A stretch of DNA of 64,000 nucleotides from Candidatus Edwardsbacteria bacterium RifOxyA12_full_54_48. GTDB taxonomy: Bacteria; Edwardsbacteria; AC1; EtOH8. The DNA is taken from assembly GCA_001777915.1 (NCBI GenBank), contig MFFN01000004.1, positions 289,632 through 353,631 of the forward strand, given 5' to 3'. The notes below the pieces were generated by a model. That model had not been told where the DNA came from and did no database searches. It worked only from the letters and a program-made list of their open reading frames with translations. Shown piece by piece: positions 25,060 through 33,623 of this stretch. The number at the start of each line of letters is the position of its first letter. The stretch's first letter is position 1. A program made the position numbers and the translations under genes.

Positions 25060-25885
25060 TAATAAAATTACCTCAAATAAATCCTGCGGATATTGCTGCA
25101 CCAAGCTGGTGAAGCTGGGCGTGGCCTTCGGCCAGAACAGAATACTGGAGGATGTCAACCTGCACGTCCACTGCGGCCAGTTCACCGCCGTGATCGGCCC
25201 CAACGGGGCCGGCAAGACCACCCTGCTCAAGGCCATCCTGGGCGAGGTGCCGCACACCGGCCACCTGCATTTCATCGATTCTGCCGGACAGCGCCCCGAC
25301 CGGCCGCTGGTGGGTTATGTTCCCCAGAAGCTGGAATTCGATGCCACCGCCCCGGTCAGCGTCAGGGACCTTTTTGCCGGGGCCGCCGGCCGCCGGCCGG
25401 TATGGCTGGGCATCGGGCACAGCCAGTCATCCCGGGCCAAAGAGGCTCTGGACACGGTCCAGGCCGGGCATCTGCTGGACCGCAAGCTGGGACAGCTCTC
25501 CGGCGGGGAACTGCAGCGGGTGCTGCTGGCCATGGCCATCACCCCGGTGCCCAACCTGCTGCTGCTGGACGAGCCGGTTTCGGGGGTGGACCTGTCCGGC
25601 ATCGAGCTGTTCTACCAGATGGTCTCCCAACTGCGGCGGGACTATCACCTGTCCATCATCCTGGTATCCCACGACCTGGCCACAGTGGCCCAGTTCGCCG
25701 ACCGGATAGTCTTTTTGAACCGGACCGTCATCGCCGACGGCACGCCCCGGGAGGTCCTTTCCAACCGGGCGGTCCGCCAGGCCTTTGCCCTGCCTCCGGA
25801 AATGGCCCTGAGCTTTCCCGAGATAGGCCCGGAGCATACGAACGGCCGGGGATGCATCAGCTGCAACCTGGAGAAAAGCCCATGA
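25049..25885 (+). CDS. znuC: Metal ABC transporter ATP-binding protein (ZnuC-like)
   Basis: 278 residues: Walker A GPNGAGKTTLL, a Q-loop near YVPQKLEF, signature LSGGELQRVLLA, Walker B LLLLDEPVSG and the switch His in ILVSHDLATV. It energises uptake of zinc or manganese through the adjacent permease. GGAG precedes the ATG at 25049. It overlaps the regulator by 11 bases and the permease by 4. The C-terminus carries a short Cys pair (GCISCNLEK), possibly a metal contact. No periplasmic binding protein gene (znuA) is seen here. Confidence 0.93.
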   Translation: MVVDNKITSNKSCGYCCTKLVKLGVAFGQNRILEDVNLHVHCGQFTAVIGPNGAGKTTLLKAILGEVPHTGHLHFIDSAGQRPDRPLVGYVPQKLEFDATAPVSVRDLFAGAAGRRPVWLGIGHSQSSRAKEALDTVQAGHLLDRKLGQLSGGELQRVLLAMAITPVPNLLLLDEPVSGVDLSGIELFYQMVSQLRRDYHLSIILVSHDLATVAQFADRIVFLNRTVIADGTPREVLSNRAVRQAFALPPEMALSFPEIGPEHTNGRGCISCNLEKSP

Positions 25886-26718
25886 ACCTGTGGTACTGGT
25901 TGACCGGCCTGCTGCCATTCGACTGGCTGAGCTTCGCCTTCATGAAGCAGGCCCTGCTGGCGGTGATCCTGGTATCGTACCTGTTCGGCCTGCTGGGCTC
26001 CCAGGTCATCAACCAGCAGATGGCCTTCTTCTCCGACGCCATCGGCCATGCCGCCCTGACCGGCATCGCCCTGGGCGCCATCATGGGCCTGGCCGACCCC
26101 ACCTGGGCCATGGTGATCTTCTCCGGCCTGCTGGCTTTGGCCATCTCCTGGCTGAGGCGCTTCAGCCTGACCTCGACCGATACCGTCATCGGACTGTTCA
26201 TGGCCTTTGCCGTGGCCCTGGGGATAGTGATCCTGTCGCGGGGCGGCGGGTTCGCCAGGTACTCCGGCTACCTGGTGGGCGACATCCTAAGCATCACCCC
26301 GGCTGAGATAAGGAACCTGCTGGTATTGATACTGGCGGTGACGGTCCTCTGGGTCCTATATTTCAACCAGCTGATGCTGATCAGCCTGAACCCCTCGCTG
26401 GCCCGCAGCCGGGGCATAAAGGTATGGCTGATAGAGGCCATGTTCTCTCTGGTGGTGGCGGTGGTGGTCACCGTCTCCATCAAGTGGGTGGGCCTGCTGG
26501 TGATAAACTCTATGCTGATACTGCCGGCCGCCGCCGCCCGCAACATCTCGGGCAACACCCGGCAATATGTCTGGTGGTCCATCGCCATCAGCCTGGCCTC
26601 GGGGATATCGGGGTTGATCGCCTCCTATTACCTGTCCACCGCCACCGGGGCCACCATCGTGCTGATATCCATGGGGATCTTTGTGATCACCCTGGGGCTA
26701 AAAAAACTGATCCGCTAA
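25882..26718 (+). CDS. znuB: Metal ABC transporter permease (ZnuB-like, ABC-3 family)
   Basis: 278 residues with about eight membrane helices. Family motifs include LGSQVINQQMAFFSDAIGHA near residue 38-58, LVGDILSIT and the late SMLILPAAAARNIS segment. Start ATG 25882 overlaps the znuC stop as ATGA. It forms the membrane channel for zinc or manganese. Codon usage matches its neighbours. Confidence 0.94.
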   Translation: MNLWYWLTGLLPFDWLSFAFMKQALLAVILVSYLFGLLGSQVINQQMAFFSDAIGHAALTGIALGAIMGLADPTWAMVIFSGLLALAISWLRRFSLTSTDTVIGLFMAFAVALGIVILSRGGGFARYSGYLVGDILSITPAEIRNLLVLILAVTVLWVLYFNQLMLISLNPSLARSRGIKVWLIEAMFSLVVAVVVTVSIKWVGLLVINSMLILPAAAARNISGNTRQYVWWSIAISLASGISGLIASYYLSTATGATIVLISMGIFVITLGLKKLIR

Positions 26719-26750
26719 ACATAAATTTAACAATCAAACGGAGACGCCGA

Positions 26751-27878
26751 ATGCGAAGGATTGTTCTGTTTTCATTAACTCTTGTTTTTTCGATCCTCAT
26801 GTCCGCCGCTTTGCTGGCCCAAATCAGGACCTGCGCCACCTGTGGCAAGACCATCACCAAGGATTTTCTGGAATACAACGGCCAGCCCTACTGCTCCCAG
26901 AAATGCTTCGAGGCGGCCCTGCCCAAATGCTCGGTCTGCGGCAAGTCGGTGGGCGAAGGGACCAAGCAGGGAGAATTTCTCAGGGTCAACGGCAAGATAT
27001 TCTGCTCGGAGAGATGTTTTGAGCGATCCCTGCCCAGATGCGCCGCCTGCGGCAGACCCGCCAAAAAACAGCTTCGCTCTGCCGATGATGCCTCGAAAGT
27101 GTACTGCTCGCAGGAGTGCTATCAGACCAGCCTACCCAAGTGCGAGTTGTGCCAAAAACCATTGAACAACTGGAAGGCGATCAACAGCCATATTTATTGC
27201 AATGACTGCGCCACCCTGCCCCAATGCCTCAATTGCCGGCTGCCTGGGGCCGAAATAAAATTGGCCGACGGTAGATATCTTTGTAAAAAATGCCAGCCGG
27301 AGGCAATCGTCTCTTTTGAGAAAGGGCAAAAATATTTTAACCAGGTCCGGCAGGATATCAAAAAATATTTGATTCTATCAACCGATCATAGGATAACTTT
27401 CCAACTGGTGGATGCGCAGGAACTGGGCAGGATCACCGGAGTAGCGGTTTTTTCCGAACAGGGCCTGTACAGTCACAAATGGAAGACCTATCAGACAGCC
27501 AAAACCAAGGTGCCGGGCAGTGATACCTTCGTGATCTACATTCTTTCCCATCTGACCCTCAAGTACTTCTACAATATAGCCGCCCACGAACTGGCCCACG
27601 ACATTCACGACGCCTATTATCCCAACGCCAAGGGCAAGGAGCTGGAGGAAGGCTTTGCCGAATACATCTCCTCGCTGATGAACGCTTACTGGGGCAACGA
27701 CAGCTTGAATCTTGAGAAGCTGCAGAACCAGGAGAAGATCTACGCCCAGGGATATCAGAGATTTTTAAAGATAGCCGAGAAGAACGGCCTGACCGATGTT
27801 CTGGCCTACCTGGAGAAACTGAACCAAGCGCCCCAACCCAAAACGACCAGGAAAAAACCCAGTGAAACAAAACCTTAA
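26751..27878 (+). CDS. Secreted Cys-rich (LIM-like) protein with DA1-like zinc peptidase domain
   Basis: 375 residues from ATG 26751 (GGAG upstream). A signal peptide (about 1-24) is followed by about ten Cys pairs in repeats of CxxC-x16-CxxxC type (CATCGK...CSQKC, CSVCGK...CSERC, CAACGR...CSQEC, CELCQ, CNDC, CLNC, CKKC) through about residue 185. The C-terminal half has AAHELAHDIHD, with H279, E280 and H283, and ELEEGFAEY around 298-305, the HExxH plus downstream Glu pattern of DA1-like metallopeptidases. It is the fourth gene of the Fur-family/znuCB operon. It could store, buffer or sense periplasmic zinc, or be a zinc-dependent protease. Confidence 0.82.
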   Translation: MRRIVLFSLTLVFSILMSAALLAQIRTCATCGKTITKDFLEYNGQPYCSQKCFEAALPKCSVCGKSVGEGTKQGEFLRVNGKIFCSERCFERSLPRCAACGRPAKKQLRSADDASKVYCSQECYQTSLPKCELCQKPLNNWKAINSHIYCNDCATLPQCLNCRLPGAEIKLADGRYLCKKCQPEAIVSFEKGQKYFNQVRQDIKKYLILSTDHRITFQLVDAQELGRITGVAVFSEQGLYSHKWKTYQTAKTKVPGSDTFVIYILSHLTLKYFYNIAAHELAHDIHDAYYPNAKGKELEEGFAEYISSLMNAYWGNDSLNLEKLQNQEKIYAQGYQRFLKIAEKNGLTDVLAYLEKLNQAPQPKTTRKKPSETKP

Positions 27879-28548
27879 GATATCTCTGCCGGTCTTGATA
27901 TTCGGCATGGTTTCATTGACCCTTACTTCGGGTTGCAACCCTGAGCCGCCCAAGACCCGGCGGTTGCCGCATGACTATTCAAGATACAAGCTGTCCAAAT
28001 ACGATTCGCTGGAATATTTCAATATCTCCCCCGACGGCAACCGGTTCATGGCCCTGTATAAGATCAAGGACCAGTGGTTCGCCCAGGTCAACGAAAGGGT
28101 CTTTGAGGATTTTCAGGGAACCTTGCTGGACAGCTTTTCCAGCAAGCCTAAATACAGTCTCAGCCCCGAGGGCTCCAGGGTGGGGCTGGTCTATCAAAAG
28201 GAGAATCCCTATCTCTTCCGGGTGGCCAGTGGTGATCCCGGCCGGGCAAATATACCGCCGGCGGACACTTTGCCCCGCTGGTTCGTCCAGATAAACCAGA
28301 ATGTCTACGGCGGATTTGACGGCGACCATATGCCGGTGGTAAAATATTCGCCGGACGGCTCGGTGTTCGGCTTCGTTTACAAGAACCGCGGCTGGTATTA
28401 CATCCGGCTGAACGACGAGATCTTCGGTCCTTACCAGAAGGCCGATCTGGGCATCACCAGCGACGGGCGGATCACCATCGCCCGTATTGACAAAGGCTAC
28501 GCCTACCTGGAGGAGATAGAAAAAACCCCCAATCCCAAACAAAGATGA
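27862..28548 (+). CDS. Lipoprotein with WD40/beta-propeller-like repeats
   Basis: 228 residues. The signal peptide ends in a lipobox LTSGC (Cys near 25). The mature part repeats short blocks such as FNISPDGNRFMALYKIKDQW, YSPDGSVFGFVYKNRGWYY and LGITSDGRITIARI, resembling PD40/WD40-type blades. Not otherwise recognised. It overlaps the DA1-like gene by 17 bases and feoAB starts 5 bases after it, so it sits inside the metal operon. It might be a periplasmic partner of the Cys-rich protein or of the transporter; function unknown. Confidence 0.75.
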   Translation: MKQNLKISLPVLIFGMVSLTLTSGCNPEPPKTRRLPHDYSRYKLSKYDSLEYFNISPDGNRFMALYKIKDQWFAQVNERVFEDFQGTLLDSFSSKPKYSLSPEGSRVGLVYQKENPYLFRVASGDPGRANIPPADTLPRWFVQINQNVYGGFDGDHMPVVKYSPDGSVFGFVYKNRGWYYIRLNDEIFGPYQKADLGITSDGRITIARIDKGYAYLEEIEKTPNPKQR

Positions 28549-28552
28549 TATT

Positions 28553-30490
28553 ATGCTGCTTACCTTGACGGAATTGAAGAACGGCGAGGCCGCCCGGATC
28601 GAATCCATCTCCGGCGGACACGGTCTCCAGGCCAGGCTGGAGAGGCTGGGGCTTCGCCCCGGACTTAGGGTGACCAAGGTCTCCGACTTCGGCCCGGTGG
28701 TGGTATCCTCATCCAACGGGCAGGTGGCCATCGGCAAGGGCCTGGCCCGGCACGTGAACGTGAAGGTCGATGATTTCAAGGTCCTGCTGTTCGGCAACCC
28801 CAATGTGGGAAAGAGCGTGGTCTTCTCCCGGCTGACCGGCCTGGGGACAGTCTCATCCAATTACGCCGGGACCACGGTGGAGTTCTCCAAGGGGGCCATC
28901 TGGGCCGAGGGCAAAAGAATGGAGCTGATCGACGTGCCGGGGGCCTACACCCTGGAGGCCACCTGCAGCGCCGAGGAGGTGGCCAGCGATTTCTGCACCC
29001 GGGACCAGGCCGACCTGATAATCAATGTGGTGGACGCCACCAATCTGGAACGCAACCTGTATCTGACCCTCCAGCTGCTGGAGAAGAAGATCCCATTGAT
29101 CGTGGTGCTCAACAAGTGGGATATCGCCCGCCACAAGGGCATCAACATCAACTGCCAGGAGCTGGCCCAACGTCTGGGGGTCAGGGTCATCCCGGTGGTG
29201 GCGGTGACCGGCGAAGGCTTGAAGCAGGTGATGTCGGCGGTGGCCGGAGCAGGACGGGGGGAGGTAAGACCTTCGGAATTCAAACCCATCGACCACCAGG
29301 AGCGCTGGCATATCATCGGGCACATCAGCCAGGAGGTGCAGCGGATAACCCACAAGCATCCCAGCCTGCTGGAGAAACTGGAGGACGCCAGCGTCCGGCC
29401 GCTCTCCGGGGTGCTGATCGCCCTGGGGCTGATGGTGCTCTCCTTTACGGTCATCAGATTGCTGGGAGAGGGGCTGATAAAATATCTGCTGGATCCCTTC
29501 TTTATAAACATTTACGGCCCGCTGGTGCAAAAGCTGGTGGCCTTTATTCCCTGGCCGGTGATCCGCCAGCTGCTGGCCGGACAGACCCCGGAGTTCATGC
29601 AATCCTTCGGGGCGCTGACCACCGGGGTCTACATCCCCCTGGCCATAGTTCTGCCCTACATCGTCTCCTTCTATCTGGTGCTGGGAGTGCTGGAGGACAT
29701 CGGCTACCTGCCCCGCCTGGCGGTGCTGCTGGACCGGACCATGCACCGCCTGGGCCTGCACGGCTACGCCGCCCTGCCGCTGGTGCTAAGCTGCGGCTGC
29801 AAGGTGCCGGGGGTGCTGGCTTTAAGAGTGCTGGAATCGCGGCGGGAGAAGATCCTGGCCTTGACCCTGTTATTGATGGCCGCCCCCTGCCTGCCGCAGT
29901 CGGCCATGATGGTCTCCCTGCTGTCGGGCTTCGGGATCGGGTATGTGCTCCTGGCCTTCGGGGTGCTGATCGCAGTGGCGGTGATCAACAGCCTGTTCTT
30001 GAACCGCATTTTGAAGGGCCAATCCCCCGAGATCATCATGGAGATCCCCTCCTACCAGATGCCCCACGCCGGAACCCTTCTCCGGAAGACCTGGCTGAGG
30101 ATCAAGAGCTTTTTGCTGGAGGCCACTCCGCTGATAGTGCTGGGGGTGCTGGCGGTGAATATTCTGGAGATGCTGGGGGCGATAAGATTGCTGGGCCGCC
30201 TGGCCAGACCCCTGGTGGTGAACGTTCTGGGTCTGCCCCGGGAGGCGGTCAGCGTCATCCTGTTCGGATTTTTGCGCAAGGACATCTCCATCGCCCTGCT
30301 GGCGCCTCTTAACCTTTCGCCCAAGCAGGCGGTGATCGCCTCGGTGTTCCTGGTGCTGTACCTGCCTTGCATAGCCACATTCTTCGTGGCTTTCAGGGAG
30401 ATCGGTTGGAGGGGGATCGCCCGGGTGCTGGCATTGACCCTGAGCTGGGCCCTGGTGGTGGGGTTTTTGATGAATCTGATCTGGGTGTAA
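28553..30490 (+). CDS. feoB: FeoA-FeoB fusion ferrous iron transporter
   Basis: 645 residues. An SH3-like FeoA domain (about 1-74, LTELKNGEAARIESISGG and RHVNVKV) is fused to the FeoB G domain: G1 GNPNVGKS at 81-88, G2 Thr in YAGTTVEF, G3 DVPG and G4 NKWD. The membrane part has Gate-type segments, including LVLSCGCKVPGVLALR and APCLPQSAMM. It imports Fe(II) or possibly another divalent metal. As the last gene of a znuCB operon its substrate is open. The downstream end lies near a bidirectional terminator. Confidence 0.94.
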   Translation: MLLTLTELKNGEAARIESISGGHGLQARLERLGLRPGLRVTKVSDFGPVVVSSSNGQVAIGKGLARHVNVKVDDFKVLLFGNPNVGKSVVFSRLTGLGTVSSNYAGTTVEFSKGAIWAEGKRMELIDVPGAYTLEATCSAEEVASDFCTRDQADLIINVVDATNLERNLYLTLQLLEKKIPLIVVLNKWDIARHKGININCQELAQRLGVRVIPVVAVTGEGLKQVMSAVAGAGRGEVRPSEFKPIDHQERWHIIGHISQEVQRITHKHPSLLEKLEDASVRPLSGVLIALGLMVLSFTVIRLLGEGLIKYLLDPFFINIYGPLVQKLVAFIPWPVIRQLLAGQTPEFMQSFGALTTGVYIPLAIVLPYIVSFYLVLGVLEDIGYLPRLAVLLDRTMHRLGLHGYAALPLVLSCGCKVPGVLALRVLESRREKILALTLLLMAAPCLPQSAMMVSLLSGFGIGYVLLAFGVLIAVAVINSLFLNRILKGQSPEIIMEIPSYQMPHAGTLLRKTWLRIKSFLLEATPLIVLGVLAVNILEMLGAIRLLGRLARPLVVNVLGLPREAVSVILFGFLRKDISIALLAPLNLSPKQAVIASVFLVLYLPCIATFFVAFREIGWRGIARVLALTLSWALVVGFLMNLIWV

Positions 30491-30501
30491 AATTAACGAC
30501 C

Positions 30502-30647
30502 TCACTTTCCCCTCCCTAATGGCCTACTTCGCCGCAGTGAGCCTTGACCCAAAAAAGTATGCTGCGGCTACCAAGGCTGAACTTCCGGAAAGAACCTGCA
30601 CTGAGATAGGCACGTTGTTGTAACAAACGAAGTGGGGAGGTGAGAGA
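30502..30647. repeat. Palindromic intergenic element
   Basis: It is bounded by CTCACTTTCCCCTCC and a roughly complementary GTGGGGAGGTGAG. The interior shares blocks CTTCGCCG, AGTATGCT and AAGGCTGAA with 3222-3300. No gene is seen. Confidence 0.5.
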
Positions 30648-30660
30648 TCCGTCCAAAACA

Positions 30661-30693
30661 AAAAAAGCCGTGGCTCTTAAGCCACGGCTTTTT
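30661..30693. terminator. Bidirectional terminator between feoB and speD
   Basis: AAAAAGCCGTGGC and GCCACGGCTTTTT arms flank a TCTTAA loop. A/T runs on both sides serve the convergent genes. Confidence 0.9.
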
Positions 30694-30704
30694 GCATGCC
30701 TGAA

Positions 30705-31559
30705 CTAGATGTTTTCGGCGAAGAATATCTCCGACATCTCCTTCAGCAGTTTCTTCTTGATGTTCACCTTATCACGGGCCCTCAGCTTGCTGGTGCTCCG
30801 GCCGAAGATGTAATCGTCTATGTTGAAATCCCGCAACAGCATCTTGGTGTGAAAGATGTTCTCGTGGTAGACATTTGTGTCTATCAGCTGGTAGTCCTTG
30901 TTGACCTCCTTGTAGAGGTAATTCTGGATGGAATTTATCTTGTGGTCTATGAAATATTTCCGTCCGCTGAGGTCCCTGGTGAATCCCCGCACCCGGTAAT
31001 CGATCACGGCGATATCTGAATAAAATGCGTCCAGCAGGTAATTCAGCGCCTTCAGCGGCGAGATCACCCCGCAGGTGGAGACGTCGATGTCGGCCCGGAA
31101 GGTGCTGATGCCGTTGTAGGGGTGGCTCTCAGGGTAGGTATGGACGGTGATGTGGCTCTTGTCCAAGTGGCCCGCCACCGCTTCCGACTGGATATTCTCG
31201 GCCGGGGCATCGGGAAAATCGGGGTGGTCCAGCTGCATGTGCTGTTCCGAGATCAGCATGGTGACGCTGGCGCCCTGCGGATCGTAGTCCTGCTGGGCGA
31301 TGTTCAGCACCTTGGCCCCGATGATGGAGGCCACCTCCTTGAGGATCTTGGTCAGCCGGGCGGCGTTGTATTCCTCGTCGATGTACTTGATGTAGTCCTC
31401 GCTGTATTTGAGCCCCTTGGCATGGCAGATATCGTACATGTTGAAACTGAGGGTCTTGGTCAGGTTGTTGAACCCGTAAAGCTTCAGTTTTTTGATGGGC
31501 TTGACCTCGATCCTGGCATTCTTGGCCCGGAAGATATTTCTTTCCTTGTATTTTACCAT
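30705..31559 (-). CDS. speD: S-adenosylmethionine decarboxylase, long bacterial type
   Basis: Makes decarboxylated SAM for spermidine synthesis. 284 residues like the E. coli enzyme. The self-processing site is in [18 protein letters not shown], where cleavage before Ser yields the pyruvoyl cofactor. Further motifs are [20 protein letters not shown] and [17 protein letters not shown]. No spermidine synthase gene is adjacent. The 180-base gap upstream contains nothing recognisable. Confidence 0.94.
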   Translation of the reverse strand: MVKYKERNIFRAKNARIEVKPIKKLKLYGFNNLTKTLSFNMYDICHAKGLKYSEDYIKYIDEEYNAARLTKILKEVASIIGAKVLNIAQQDYDPQGASVTMLISEQHMQLDHPDFPDAPAENIQSEAVAGHLDKSHITVHTYPESHPYNGISTFRADIDVSTCGVISPLKALNYLLDAFYSDIAVIDYRVRGFTRDLSGRKYFIDHKINSIQNYLYKEVNKDYQLIDTNVYHENIFHTKMLLRDFNIDDYIFGRSTSKLRARDKVNIKKKLLKEMSEIFFAENI

Positions 31560-31741
31560 CTCTTTGACCCCTGATAAAAGAATGAATTAATAAACGGGTC
31601 TATTATAGAACTAATCTGCCTTAATATCAATAGATAAAATCAAATAACGGGATTTATTTCGCCAGCGCTAAAATAAAAAGCCCCGCCGATTCATCTGTCA
31701 TTCAACTGGAAACAGAGGATTGGTATTCACAAATTGACCAC

Positions 31742-32395
31742 CTACCACCCCACGGCCAGCCCCAATTCCAGCGGAGTCTCCATCACCATCCGGTCGAAGG
31801 TCATCAAAAACCCGTAATCCAGGGTTATCCCAAAGCGGCGGGTCACCGGAACCTTTATCCCCAGGCTGGCCTGGCCGAACGGCCGGTAAGTTGTCTCTCC
31901 GGTTCCGGGCATGGGGGTTAACACCGTCAATTCGGAAAAAGGTGTTAAATATGAATCAGTATCTCCAAACCCTGTGTAAAATTTTCCGACATGCGAGGCC
32001 ATCACACCCAGTCCCAATTTTAGGTTGGTGCCCATGATGGCTCGCGGTCTGATCAGCTTAATGTACAGACTCACCGGAACCTGCCAAGAGGCCTGGCCGG
32101 TCCAGATCAAGGTTTGTCCGCCTACCCCAGTAATCTCCGCGCTTCCAGCAGGCTGCTTGCTAAATGTCTGGTAGGAGCCGGTGCCGCCAAATGCCAGCCA
32201 GTCCTTGGTACGGTATTCCAGTCCGCCACCGGCCTGCCAGCCGCTCTCCCATAGCGAGAAGGGTTTGTCGTCAAACCCGTTCTCCGCCCAGTCAGGGCTG
32301 GCATTGTCCACCCAGCCAAAATTTATATTGGTGCTCCACTGGGCCGCCGCCGGCAAGGCAGCCAATAAAATGACCAGTGAAAATGTTTTTTTCAT
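31742..32395 (-). CDS. Predicted outer-membrane beta-barrel protein
   Basis: 217 residues from the ATG at 32395 (AAGAAGG upstream). A signal peptide ends near AALPAAAQ. The remainder alternates short amphipathic strands rich in Gly, Thr and aromatic residues (WLAFGGTGSYQTF, FGITLDYGFLMTF) and ends in a hydrophobic-Trp terminus (LGLAVGW), consistent with a small barrel. Family not recognised. Confidence 0.65.
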   Translation of the reverse strand: MKKTFSLVILLAALPAAAQWSTNINFGWVDNASPDWAENGFDDKPFSLWESGWQAGGGLEYRTKDWLAFGGTGSYQTFSKQPAGSAEITGVGGQTLIWTGQASWQVPVSLYIKLIRPRAIMGTNLKLGLGVMASHVGKFYTGFGDTDSYLTPFSELTVLTPMPGTGETTYRPFGQASLGIKVPVTRRFGITLDYGFLMTFDRMVMETPLELGLAVGW

Positions 32396-32420
32396 CGCCT
32401 TCTTTTCAAACTTCATACTT

Positions 32421-33512
32421 TCAACCCTTAACTTCTATCTTCCCCACCGGCGCCACGTAGACCACGAACTCGTCCTTGCCGTCCAGTTGGCACAGTTTGT
32501 CGAACAATTTCTGGTTATAGGCCCCGATGGCGCATGTCCCGCAGCCGATGGACTCGCAGGCCAGATACAGGTTCTGGCAGAGGTGCCCCGAGTCCTGCAG
32601 GATGATCTTCTTGGCCTCCAACGAATAGCGCCATTCCGTCTTGTACGGCACCGCGCTCCAGATGAAGGTCACCGCGCTCCAGATGAAGGTCACCGCGCAG
32701 TTGCCCACGTATGTCTGTCCCAGGGACGCCTTGGTCAGTTTCCTGGGCATCGACGGTACGGTGAAAAGTTTCACCAGCTTGTGATCCACCGGCTGGTAGC
32801 GGTACATTCCCTTTTTCAAACCTTTGACATTGTTGACGGCCAGGTATGTCTCAAACGGGTGCATGCATCCGCCGGAGGGAACTGTGCGAAGGCCGACCTT
32901 GCCGTTGGCCATCAGCTTTTTTATCCCCTGGGTGGCCCATAAAAGATAGGACAGCTCCTCCAAGGTCAGCGGATCGTCGGTGTACTTGCGGCGGCTCTGG
33001 CGGTCGCCTATGCAGTCGAAGATGTCTGATTTCTTTAAAACGGATTTGTCCGGCTTGGGCAGTTCTATGACCTCGGCATCCTTGGGGCATTCCTTCTGCA
33101 GCGACCCGCGCTCCAGCCCCTTGGTCTGGTCCGAGATCACCTTCTCCAGCTTTATGAACCCGGCCTTCATGGTCTCGCGGAACTTCAGGGTCTGCTTTTT
33201 GGCTTTGACGGTGTTCATTTCCAGCTTGGCCATCATGTTCCCAATCTCCGCCAGCCCTTTCTCGATCTCCTCCAGGGCCTTGGCCTCCTTTTGGGGGCTC
33301 ATCTCCCCGACGTCCTTGGCCTGCTCCCTGATGAAATCCTCCCAGCCGGCCGGCAGGTTCTTGAAGAACTCTTGCTGCAGCTGGTCCCCGGTCTTGTTCA
33401 GGACCTTGAGGAAGGCCTCCTTGAGTCCCTTCTCGCTTTCCATGATGTCGCCCACCAGCATCTTGCGCTCGATATCATTGAGGGCGATGATTTTTTTGAT
33501 GATGTCGGACAT
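32421..33512 (-). CDS. SagB-type nitroreductase-fold protein
   Basis: 363 residues. The N-terminal third is a charged helical region. The C-terminal nitroreductase domain (about 165-363) starts DRQSRRKYTDDPLTLEELSYLLWATQGI and has RTVPSGGCMHPFETYLA and CQNLYLACESIGCGTCAIGA, typical of SagB/ThcOx-like FMN enzymes. A 21-base tandem duplication (32649-32690) repeats VTFIWSA within the FMN domain. AAGGAGTAAAGC precedes the ATG at 33512. No thiazole-forming cyclodehydratase is nearby, so an azoline oxidase role is unsupported. Confidence 0.88.
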   Translation of the reverse strand: MSDIIKKIIALNDIERKMLVGDIMESEKGLKEAFLKVLNKTGDQLQQEFFKNLPAGWEDFIREQAKDVGEMSPQKEAKALEEIEKGLAEIGNMMAKLEMNTVKAKKQTLKFRETMKAGFIKLEKVISDQTKGLERGSLQKECPKDAEVIELPKPDKSVLKKSDIFDCIGDRQSRRKYTDDPLTLEELSYLLWATQGIKKLMANGKVGLRTVPSGGCMHPFETYLAVNNVKGLKKGMYRYQPVDHKLVKLFTVPSMPRKLTKASLGQTYVGNCAVTFIWSAVTFIWSAVPYKTEWRYSLEAKKIILQDSGHLCQNLYLACESIGCGTCAIGAYNQKLFDKLCQLDGKDEFVVYVAPVGKIEVKG

Positions 33513-33623
33513 GCTTTACTCCTTCTTACCGATTTTCACATTATCCAGTGCTGGTTTCCACTGGGTCTGGCTCCAGGCCAAAGGGCGAATCTTACGATCC
33601 GCCCTTTTTATATTCTCAGATAT

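Noticed and set aside
25093-25881. Long upstream extension of the znuB frame
   Set aside because: This is a shadow of znuC; the permease begins at ATG 25882 with ATGA overlap.
26424-26750. Upstream extension of the Cys-rich DA1-like gene
   Set aside because: It is out of frame with znuB, and the signal peptide starts at ATG 26751 after a ribosome site.
32421-33512. Thiazole/oxazole RiPP cluster based on SagB
   Set aside because: No cyclodehydratase (SagC/D) or precursor gene is near; the nitroreductase stands with unrelated genes.
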